Shown one piece after another: positions 31,329 through 37,492 of a stretch of 37,492 nt of DNA. Position 1 is the stretch's first letter. The number at the start of each line of letters is the position of its first letter. Below the pieces are notes generated by a model. It was not told the origin of the DNA. It saw only the letters and a program-made list of their open reading frames with translations, and did not search any database. Position numbers and translations under genes: made by a program. Source of the stretch: Clostridia bacterium (lineage in GTDB: Bacteria; Bacillota; Clostridia; Christensenellales; Aristaeellaceae); the NCBI GenBank assembly GCA_017433405.1, contig JAFRHH010000052.1, positions 1-37,492 of the forward strand, written 5' to 3'.

Positions 31329-31355
31329 GGAACGCGGGGACAGTCCCCACGTTCC
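31329..31355. repeat. GGAACG-GGGGAC palindrome
   Basis: GGAACG-C-GGGGA, CAG, TCCCC-A-CGTTCC; a half copy precedes it (31315-31326). Located 20 bp after acpS and 4 bp before the -35 box of the next gene. Same family as 12168-12194. Confidence 0.8.
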
Positions 31356-31359
31356 GGGC

Positions 31360-31388
31360 TTGAAAAAGCGATGGAAAAATCCTATAAT
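31360..31388 (+). promoter_or_regulatory. Promoter of the phosphohexomutase gene
   Basis: TTGAAA (31360-31365), a 17-nt spacer and TATAAT (31383-31388). Confidence 0.75.
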
Positions 31389-31437
31389 AAATCAACTGAT
31401 TTCGACGAAACTCTGACATGAAAGGCGGTATCGGAGC

Positions 31438-33156
31438 ATGACCATTCAGGAAAGATTCAACCAGTGGATGACGGATTTTGCGAACGATCCGGAGACGATT
31501 CGGGAGCTGGAATCCATCCGGGACGACGCCAGGGAGGTGGAGGACCGGTTCTATACGGAGCTGAGCTTCGGAACGGCGGGCATGCGGGGCGTGCTGGGCG
31601 CCGGGATGAACCGGATGAACAAGTACAACGTCCGCCGGGCCACCAAGGGCCTGGCCGGCTATCTGAAGCGGAACCCGGAGGAGGCCAGGCGAGGCGTCGT
31701 CATCGCCTATGACAGCCGTCGGTTCAGCGCGGAGTTCGCGAAGGATACCGCGCTGGTGCTGTGCGCCGAGGGCGTGCCGGTCTATCTGTTCGACGCGCTG
31801 CGGCCCGTGCCGGTGCTGAGCTACGCGGTGCGCCATCTGAAGGCCATCGCCGGCGTCGTGATTACCGCGAGCCATAACCCGCCCCAGTACAACGGATACA
31901 AGGTCTACGGGGAGGACGGGGCCCAGGTCGGGCCGGAGGCCGCCGAGGGCATTACCGAGGTCATCCGGGCCACGAAGTATACCGACTGCCGGCTGATGGA
32001 CGAGCAGGAGGCGCTGAAGAGCGGCCTTCTGAAGATCATCGGCAACAGGGAAGTGGACGACGACTATATCGCCCAGGTCAAGACCCTGAGCATCAATCCG
32101 GAGCTGCTGGCCCGGGAAGGCGCGAAGCTGAAGATCGTCTATACGCCCCTCCACGGGAGCGGCAACGTACCGGTTCGCCGGCTGCTGAAGGAAATCGGGC
32201 TGACCAACGTTTCCGTCGTCAAGGAACAGGAGATGCCGGATCCGAACTTCAGCACCATCAAGGTGCCGAACCCGGAGGATCCCGGCGCCTATACCCTGGC
32301 CTTCAAACTGGCGGAGGAGGTCGGGGCCACCGTAATCTTCGCCACGGATCCGGACTGCGACCGGCTGGGTGTCGCCGTCAAGGACGGGAAGGGCGAATGG
32401 CACCTTCTGACCGGCAACCAGATCGGCTGCGTCATGCTGCATTATATCCTTTCCGGCAAGCAGAAGGCCGGGACGCTGCCGAAGGACGGGGCGGCGGTCA
32501 AGAGCATCGTCAGCACCAGCCTGGCCAACCGGATCTGCGAGCGCTACGGCGTCGCCATGTTTGAGACCCTGACGGGCTTCAAGTTTATCGGCGAGAAGAT
32601 TCAGCAGTTCATGGACAGGGGAGATCATACCTTCCTGTTCGGCTTCGAGGAGAGCTACGGCTTCCTGAGCAGCACCTTCGTCCGGGACAAGGACGGGGTG
32701 AACGCCAGCCTGCTGATCAGCGAGGTCGCCTGCGCCTGCATGGCGGAGGGGATCACCCTCTACGACCGGGTTCAGGAAATCTTCCGGGAATACGGATACT
32801 ATGTCGAAAAGGTGGCCTCCACCACCCTGCCGGGCAAGGACGGCCTGACGAAGATGAAGGAGATCATGGCGAGCCTGCGGGCCGAGCCCCCGAAGGAGCT
32901 GGCGGGCATGAAGGTGACCGCCGTCCGGGACTATCTGAAGGGAACCCGCTGCGCGGCGGGGAAGGAGGAGCCCACCGGCCTGCCGGCCTCTGACGTGCTG
33001 TACTTTGAGCTGGAGAACGGCTGCTGGGTCTGCATACGGCCCTCCGGCACCGAGCCGAAGATCAAGCTGTACTGCAACGCCAACGCGAAGGACCGGGAGA
33101 CGGCTTCGCGGATCGCGGAGGAGCTGGCGAAGGCCAGCCAGGCGCTGATGGCCTGA
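31438..33156 (+). CDS. Alpha-phosphoglucomutase/phosphomannomutase (phosphohexomutase)
   Basis: 572 residues, the full length of the PgcA-type enzyme. Phosphoserine loop TASHNPPQYNGYKVY (Ser145), metal loop DPDCDRLG, sugar-binding GFEESYG and phosphate-binding RPSGTEPKIKLY at the C-terminus. An N-terminal FGTAGMRGVLG matches the family. It interconverts glucose-1-phosphate and glucose-6-phosphate for glycogen, capsule and wall precursors. Ribosome site AAAGGCGG or the closer GGAG. Own promoter; no partner in the same operon is obvious before the membrane protein at 33232. Confidence 0.92.
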   Translation: MTIQERFNQWMTDFANDPETIRELESIRDDAREVEDRFYTELSFGTAGMRGVLGAGMNRMNKYNVRRATKGLAGYLKRNPEEARRGVVIAYDSRRFSAEFAKDTALVLCAEGVPVYLFDALRPVPVLSYAVRHLKAIAGVVITASHNPPQYNGYKVYGEDGAQVGPEAAEGITEVIRATKYTDCRLMDEQEALKSGLLKIIGNREVDDDYIAQVKTLSINPELLAREGAKLKIVYTPLHGSGNVPVRRLLKEIGLTNVSVVKEQEMPDPNFSTIKVPNPEDPGAYTLAFKLAEEVGATVIFATDPDCDRLGVAVKDGKGEWHLLTGNQIGCVMLHYILSGKQKAGTLPKDGAAVKSIVSTSLANRICERYGVAMFETLTGFKFIGEKIQQFMDRGDHTFLFGFEESYGFLSSTFVRDKDGVNASLLISEVACACMAEGITLYDRVQEIFREYGYYVEKVASTTLPGKDGLTKMKEIMASLRAEPPKELAGMKVTAVRDYLKGTRCAAGKEEPTGLPASDVLYFELENGCWVCIRPSGTEPKIKLYCNANAKDRETASRIAEELAKASQALMA

Positions 33157-33231
33157 AAAATCAAACAAGATGGACGGAGCCGGGACGGCACGGCGAACGT
33201 GACCTGAAGGCTCCCGGAGGAGGAACCCACG

Positions 33232-34362
33232 ATGTTTGGCAGATTCATGAACAACTACTACTACGGAAAGAGCGGAAAAGGCGATTTCCGGAAGGAGGAC
33301 ATGCCCGAGACCCGGATGCAGCTGTTCTGGGATACGCTGCGGACCCGGCTGAGCGGGCTGTGCCGGCTGAATCTGATGTACGCCGTGGCGTTCCTCCCTA
33401 CCATCATCGTGCTGATCATGGGGGTCTATAACCTGCTGAATCGGGTTAACGTCGTCTTCAACGCGCAGCAGGGAACCCTGCAGGAATACGTCGACGCCGT
33501 GCAGGCCCAGCAGGCCGGCGAGAACGCGGAGAACGTTCAGAAGGTCGTGATCTCCCAGGAGGAACAGGAGGCCATCGCCGCCACCGACGTACGGGGCCTG
33601 CTGGACAGCATGCTGTTTTCAACCCTGCTCTGGCTGATGCCCTGCCTCGCCATTACCGGGCCCTTTACGGCGGGGGTCAGCTACGTGACCCGGAACTGGG
33701 CCCGGGACGAGCACGCCTTTATCTGGAGCGATTTTAAGGACGCGGTGAAGGAGAACTGGCGCAAGGGGCTGGTGATCTCCGCCATCACCTCCGTCCTGCC
33801 GCTGGCGGCCTACGTGGGGTGGAAATTCTACGGGGACATGGCGGCGAAGCAGCTGATTATGATCGTTCCCCAGGTGCTGGTGATGCTGGTGGGAATCCTG
33901 TGGTCGCTGGCGGTGACCTATATGCATCCCCTGAACGTCAGCTATGAGCTGAAGCTGGGGGGCATCCTCCGGAACGCCTTCCTGCTGGCGGTTGCCCGGC
34001 TGCCCATGAGCATCGGGATCCGGCTGCTCCACTGCGTGCCGGCGCTGCTGACCTTCGCCGCCGTCTGGTTTTTCGCCCTGGATCCCATGATCGGGTGCCT
34101 GATCCTGGCGGCCTACTACATCCTGATCGGCTTCGGGCTGAGCCGCTTTATTACGGCCAGCTATACCAACGCGGTCTTTGACCGGTTTATCAACAGCCGG
34201 ATCGAGGGGGCGAAGGTGAACCAGGGGCTGAAGGATGCCGACGAGGACGACGGGGACGACGGGGATGACGGGGACGAGGCCGACGGGGAAGCGGAAACCG
34301 GGAAAGAGCTGTCCGGGGAAAAGCCGGAGGGAACAGCGGCGGCGGAGAAGGTGACGGAATAA
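33232..34362 (+). CDS. DUF624-like integral membrane protein with acidic C-terminal tail
   Basis: 376 residues with six or so membrane segments (around 48-70, 128-150, 178-196, 208-232, 258-285, 286-306). An extracellular-looking Gln/Ala/Glu-rich loop lies at ~78-120. The last ~50 residues are extremely acidic (DEDDGDDGDDGDE). The fold resembles the YesL/DUF624 family, often near sugar transport genes, but the identity is tentative. GGAGGAGG precedes the ATG. The methyltransferase gene starts 4 bp after its stop. Confidence 0.65.
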   Translation: MFGRFMNNYYYGKSGKGDFRKEDMPETRMQLFWDTLRTRLSGLCRLNLMYAVAFLPTIIVLIMGVYNLLNRVNVVFNAQQGTLQEYVDAVQAQQAGENAENVQKVVISQEEQEAIAATDVRGLLDSMLFSTLLWLMPCLAITGPFTAGVSYVTRNWARDEHAFIWSDFKDAVKENWRKGLVISAITSVLPLAAYVGWKFYGDMAAKQLIMIVPQVLVMLVGILWSLAVTYMHPLNVSYELKLGGILRNAFLLAVARLPMSIGIRLLHCVPALLTFAAVWFFALDPMIGCLILAAYYILIGFGLSRFITASYTNAVFDRFINSRIEGAKVNQGLKDADEDDGDDGDDGDEADGEAETGKELSGEKPEGTAAAEKVTE

Positions 34363-34365
34363 ACC

Positions 34366-35118
34366 ATGTATCAGGATTTCGCGGAAATTTATGACGCGCT
34401 GATGAACGATGTCAATTATGAAAGCTGGGCGGATTATTATACCCGCCTGCTTTCCGTTTATGGCGTTAAATCCGGCAGCATATGCGAATGCGCCTGCGGG
34501 ACGGGAAACATGACCCTGGCCCTCCACCGGCGAGGCTACCGGATGACCGGGGCGGATCTGAGCCGGGAGATGCTCTGGCAGGCGGCCCAGAAGAGCCGGA
34601 AGCAGGGAATCATCATTCCCTTCGTCCAGCAGGATATGCGGGCCCTGAACCTCCATCGGCCGATGGACGCGGTGCTGGCGACCTGCGACGGGGTCAACTA
34701 TCTGCTGAAGGAGGAGGATCTGCTCAGCTTTTTCCGGGCCGCCCACCGGGCGATCCGGCCCGGCGGGGCGCTGATCTTTGACGTCAGCACCCCCCATAAG
34801 CTGCGGGACGTCCTCTGCGCGGGGCTTCTGTGCGACGACCGGGAGGATATCACCTATCTCTGGGGAAACACCTGGCACACCTCCCGGCAGACGGTGGATC
34901 TCGACCTGTGCTTCTTTCTCCGGGAGGAGGACGGGCGGTACCGCCGGATGGAGGAGCATCAGACCCAGCGGGCCTGGGACCAGCAGACGATCAAGGAAGC
35001 CCTCTGGAAGGCGGGCTTCCGGGCTGTCAGCCTCTATGGGGATCAGACGCTGAACGCGGCCAAGGACACGGATCAGCGCTGGCATATCGCGGCCACCCGG
35101 CCGGGGGACGAGGACTGA
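34366..35118 (+). CDS. Class I SAM-dependent methyltransferase
   Basis: 250 residues. Motif I CACGTGNMTLAL (~residues 43-54), the adenosine acidic residue in MTGADLS, motif II-like QQDMRALNL and post-motif RPGGALIFDVSTPHKL. The N-terminal MYQDFAEIYDALMNDVNYESWADYY is typical of the small-molecule methyltransferase group found next to hslO or ylbH-type genes in Clostridia. Coupled to the upstream membrane protein (4-bp gap). Substrate unknown. Confidence 0.88.
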   Translation: MYQDFAEIYDALMNDVNYESWADYYTRLLSVYGVKSGSICECACGTGNMTLALHRRGYRMTGADLSREMLWQAAQKSRKQGIIIPFVQQDMRALNLHRPMDAVLATCDGVNYLLKEEDLLSFFRAAHRAIRPGGALIFDVSTPHKLRDVLCAGLLCDDREDITYLWGNTWHTSRQTVDLDLCFFLREEDGRYRRMEEHQTQRAWDQQTIKEALWKAGFRAVSLYGDQTLNAAKDTDQRWHIAATRPGDED

Positions 35119-35194
35119 GTCGCTTCCGGGAAGGGCGGGCCCGCGGCGGCCGGGGATGAATGAGAACAGTCAGTCAGAATGAATGGAGCAAAAG

Positions 35195-36106
35195 ATGGAA
35201 AACAGGGACGAAATGCTGGAGATTGACCTGGGGAACGGACAGGCCCGGGTCATGCTTTGCGAAACGACACAGGTCGTCCAGACCTGCGCGGACATTCACG
35301 GCTGCACGCCGGTCTGCACCGCGGCGCTGGGCCGGCTGATGACCGGGACGCTGATGCTGGGGATGATGCTCAAGGGCGAGGAGGAATCCGTGACCGTCAG
35401 CATCCGGGGCGGCGGTCCCATGGGGACGCTGATGGCGGTTTCGGAGCCCGGGCGGGTCCGGGCCTGCGCCGACAACCCGAAGACGGAGCTGCCCCTCCGG
35501 GAGGACGGAAAGCTGGACGTGGGCGGCGCCGTCGGCCATGAGGGCATGCTGACCGTCGTCCGGGATCTGGGTGGGGGAAAGCAGTACATCGGCCAGAGCG
35601 CCCTGGTCAGCGGGGAGATCGCCATGGACTTCGCCCAGTATTTCACCATGTCCGAGCAGAAGAACAGCCTCGTGGCCCTGGGGGTGCTGGTCAGCGGGGA
35701 CGCGGTCATCAAGGCGGGCGGGCTCCTGATTCAGCCGCTGCCGGGATGCGGGGAGGAAATGATCGACCAGCTGGAGCTGCGCAGCCCGATGTTCGCGGAT
35801 ATCAGCCGGGAGATGACCTTCGCGGATCTGGACACCCTGACGGAGGACTGGTTCCGGGGCCTTGCGCCGAAGGTGCTCCGGCGGACGCCGCTGCGGTATC
35901 AGTGCACCTGCTCCCGGGAGCGGATGGAGCGGGCCCTGATCTCCCTGGGGGAAAAGGATCTTCAGAGCCTGATCGACGAGGATCAGGGCGCCGAGCTGAC
36001 CTGCCATTTCTGCCTGCAGCGGCACTTTTTCTCCACGGCGGAGCTGAAGGCCATGCTGGCGCAGGCGAAGGCGCGGGGCGCGAGGAAGGAGGAGGAGCGG
36101 GAATGA
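35195..36106 (+). CDS. hslO: Redox-regulated chaperone Hsp33
   Basis: 303 residues. The C-terminal zinc/redox switch is intact: Cys237-x-Cys239 (QCTCSRE) and Cys270-x-x-Cys273 (CHFC). It is zinc-bound and inactive when reduced, and unfolds into a holdase on oxidation. N-terminal core motifs GRLMTGTLMLG, GGGPMGTL and EIAMDFAQYF are present. The ATG at 35195 has GGAG 6 nt upstream; the ATG at 35183 lies on top of that site. Such an oxidative-stress chaperone suits an anaerobe with oxygen-sensitive FeS enzymes. Confidence 0.93.
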   Translation: MENRDEMLEIDLGNGQARVMLCETTQVVQTCADIHGCTPVCTAALGRLMTGTLMLGMMLKGEEESVTVSIRGGGPMGTLMAVSEPGRVRACADNPKTELPLREDGKLDVGGAVGHEGMLTVVRDLGGGKQYIGQSALVSGEIAMDFAQYFTMSEQKNSLVALGVLVSGDAVIKAGGLLIQPLPGCGEEMIDQLELRSPMFADISREMTFADLDTLTEDWFRGLAPKVLRRTPLRYQCTCSRERMERALISLGEKDLQSLIDEDQGAELTCHFCLQRHFFSTAELKAMLAQAKARGARKEEERE

Positions 36107-36942
36107 ACCGGATGCCGATCATCAATTTTGACGAGAAGTTCGCGGATTTTACCTCCGCGTGGCTGAAGGAGCACAGGGACGAATACCGGAACTACGACGA
36201 CATGGAAGCGGATATGCCGCGGATGTATCTCTCCTTCCTGAACACCCGGGCGGACTGGCTCGACGGGGTCACCCCCGGCGCCTACTTTACCCAGTTTGAG
36301 GATCCGAAGGATCTGGTGGACTGGCTCCGCGCCTACTGCGAGGAAGGGACGCCGGTGCCGGAGCTTCTGCTGGAGCAGATCACCAATGTCGGCCGGCCCT
36401 GCGAAAAGCGGCTGCTGGAGCTTCTGAAGGACGAGGAAAGCCCGGAGGAGGCCCGGATGACCGCCGTGGGGCTGCTTCGGGATCTCGGGAGCGAGCTGCC
36501 CCGGATGCTCTATATCCAGTGGCAGATGGCCCGGGGGGAGAAGGACGAGCTGAAGGACAACGCGCTGGAGAGCCTGACGGAGATGGGCAAAAGCGTCGTA
36601 CAGCCGATCCTGCAGAACATCCAGGCCGCCAACAGCGCGGGGCAGGAGGCCCTGCTGGAGGTGCTGAGCCATTTCCCCGGGGACGAGCGCATTACCCGGC
36701 TGGCCATGAAGCTCTTCCGGGAAAAGCCGGAGAAGCGGGCGCTGCTGGCCGGCTATCTGGGGCGGATCGGGGATCCCATGGCGCTTCCGCTCCTGGAGGA
36801 GGCCGCGGCTGAAAGGGATCTTCGGTACCTGACCTTCATCGAGATCCGGAACGCCATCGAGGCTCTGGGCGGGGATTGTCCGGAGCGGGAATTCGACGAG
36901 GATCCGGAATATGACGCCCTGCGGGAGCTGGACGGAAACTGA
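36103..36942 (+). CDS. HEAT-like repeat protein
   Basis: 279 residues, overlapping the hslO stop by ATGA. From ~residue 85 on, paired helices of HEAT/armadillo type occur (RLLELLKDEESPEEARMTAVGLLRDLG; LTRLAMKLF-like; RALLAGYLGRIGDPMALPLLEEAA), interaction scaffolds rather than enzymes. The N-terminal part (FDEKFADFTSAWLKEH, DWLDGVTPGAYF) is specific to this group. Coupling to hslO suggests a role in protein quality control, but that is inference. Confidence 0.7.
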   Translation: MNRMPIINFDEKFADFTSAWLKEHRDEYRNYDDMEADMPRMYLSFLNTRADWLDGVTPGAYFTQFEDPKDLVDWLRAYCEEGTPVPELLLEQITNVGRPCEKRLLELLKDEESPEEARMTAVGLLRDLGSELPRMLYIQWQMARGEKDELKDNALESLTEMGKSVVQPILQNIQAANSAGQEALLEVLSHFPGDERITRLAMKLFREKPEKRALLAGYLGRIGDPMALPLLEEAAAERDLRYLTFIEIRNAIEALGGDCPEREFDEDPEYDALRELDGN

Positions 36943-36988
36943 GACGGCTTTGTCTTGGAAATGAAGACCGGGGAGTTGAGAAGAGGGA

Positions 36989-37492
36989 ATGCTTTGTCCC
37001 AAATGCGGTTACTATGCGGAAGGTGAGGAAATTGTCTGCCCGGAATGTGGAGAAATCCTGAGGGGGGACAGCCTGATTCCGACGGAGGGCGCCGAGTCCA
37101 TCCGCCAGGGAAAGCGGGCGCGGGAGGCCGCGCTTCGCCGCCCGGCGCCGCCCATCAGCGAGAAACCCGGAAAGAGCGGCGCCAGCCGCGGCGCGGGATC
37201 CGCCACGGCCGCGAAGACCGCGGAGGAGGATCCGGAGGAGATGAAGACCTACGGAGCCGCCGAATCCGAGGAGGACGCGGACCGGAACGGAGGCATCGAG
37301 CGGAAAAGAAGGAACCTCTACGACGATGAGTCCATCGCCCTTGAACAGGCCGCCGTCGAGGCGGCCCGATATGAAAAAAACCGGAAGCGCCGGCGGCCGA
37401 TGGTCAACTGGATGAAGGTCGCCTTCCTTTCGGTGCTGGTGCTGGCGCTGGTGGGCGGCGCCGGCTGGTTTGTTCTGAACCGGACGGAAATG
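36989..37492 (+). CDS. Zinc-ribbon membrane protein, cut by the window end
   Basis: 168 residues visible, with no stop in the window. CPKC (residues 3-6) and CPEC (17-20) form a double zinc ribbon. A long charged low-complexity region follows (basic then acidic, ending KNRKRRRP), then one membrane helix (WMKVAFLSVLVLALVGGAGWFVL, ~140-162) leading to an extracytoplasmic part beyond the window. This zinc-ribbon plus single-helix layout is common in Bacillota surface or sensor proteins. Function unknown. Confidence 0.75.
   Translation, partial: MLCPKCGYYAEGEEIVCPECGEILRGDSLIPTEGAESIRQGKRAREAALRRPAPPISEKPGKSGASRGAGSATAAKTAEEDPEEMKTYGAAESEEDADRNGGIERKRRNLYDDESIALEQAAVEAARYEKNRKRRRPMVNWMKVAFLSVLVLALVGGAGWFVLNRTEM

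Noticed and set aside
30967-33168. Long minus-strand open frame opposite acpS and the phosphohexomutase
   Set aside because: Both plus-strand genes have complete family motifs and promoters; the antisense frame has no recognisable domain.

Overview
The window looks like a chromosome segment of a moderately GC-rich, strictly anaerobic Bacillota (Clostridia) bacterium, probably a gut or rumen lineage. Pointers are strong GGAGG-type ribosome sites, TTGnnn-17-TATAAT promoters, a trimeric NADH-linked [FeFe] hydrogenase, BlaI/BlaR1 genes, DRTGG and DUF6062 proteins, and a MoxR-DUF58-transglutaminase operon. The lineage is inferred; there is no rRNA or other marker gene to settle it. I saw no tRNA, rRNA, CRISPR array or intact transposase.

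Layout. 1-4.1 kb is visibly more AT-rich and partly broken: a blaI repressor, a BlaR1 fragment fused to a lipoprotein, a small winged-helix fragment, an inverted hipBA-like toxin-antitoxin operon and gene remnants. 4.1-13 kb is a mixture of single genes, most with their own promoter: a secreted serine carboxypeptidase (S10), a secreted unknown, a diacylglycerol/lipid kinase, an Rpn-type nuclease, a 5'-nucleotidase, an AAA/PD-(D/E)XK protein, dCMP deaminase and a DUF6062 protein. 13-21.8 kb is the metabolic centre: DRTGG protein, anti-sigma-like ATPase, H-cluster-like sensor hydrogenase, second DRTGG protein and PHP phosphoesterase, followed by the hydrogenase operon proper (HydC/NuoE, histidine-kinase-like ATPase, 2Fe-2S ferredoxin, HydB/NuoF, HydA). 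The last three genes use CGC/GGC/AAG codons more uniformly than their neighbours, as expected of highly expressed genes.

22-28.6 kb carries an FRG-domain protein, a secreted CotH-kinase protein and a HAD hydrolase. Then comes a leftward moxR-DUF58-transglutaminase operon (30.8 to 26.3 kb), which fires from a promoter that overlaps a rightward one. 30.9-37.5 kb is a rightward housekeeping run: acpS, phosphohexomutase, a DUF624-like membrane protein, a methyltransferase, hslO (Hsp33), a HEAT-like protein and a zinc-ribbon membrane protein cut by the window end.

The most unusual feature is in the spacers. A family of about 90-nt leader repeats sits immediately upstream of at least six unrelated genes, always in gene orientation. 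Each ends in a small hairpin (type GTGAAC-N4-GTTCAC) that runs straight into the Shine-Dalgarno sequence. A hairpin of the same type precedes the leftward transglutaminase gene. A second family, 58-bp palindromes with GGGGAC arms, sits just behind stop codons. In the 25.0-25.2 kb spacer the two families abut, so the gap is built almost entirely of repeats. These are the best candidates for something undescribed; the second is the H-cluster/DRTGG/kinase/PHP module in front of the hydrogenase.
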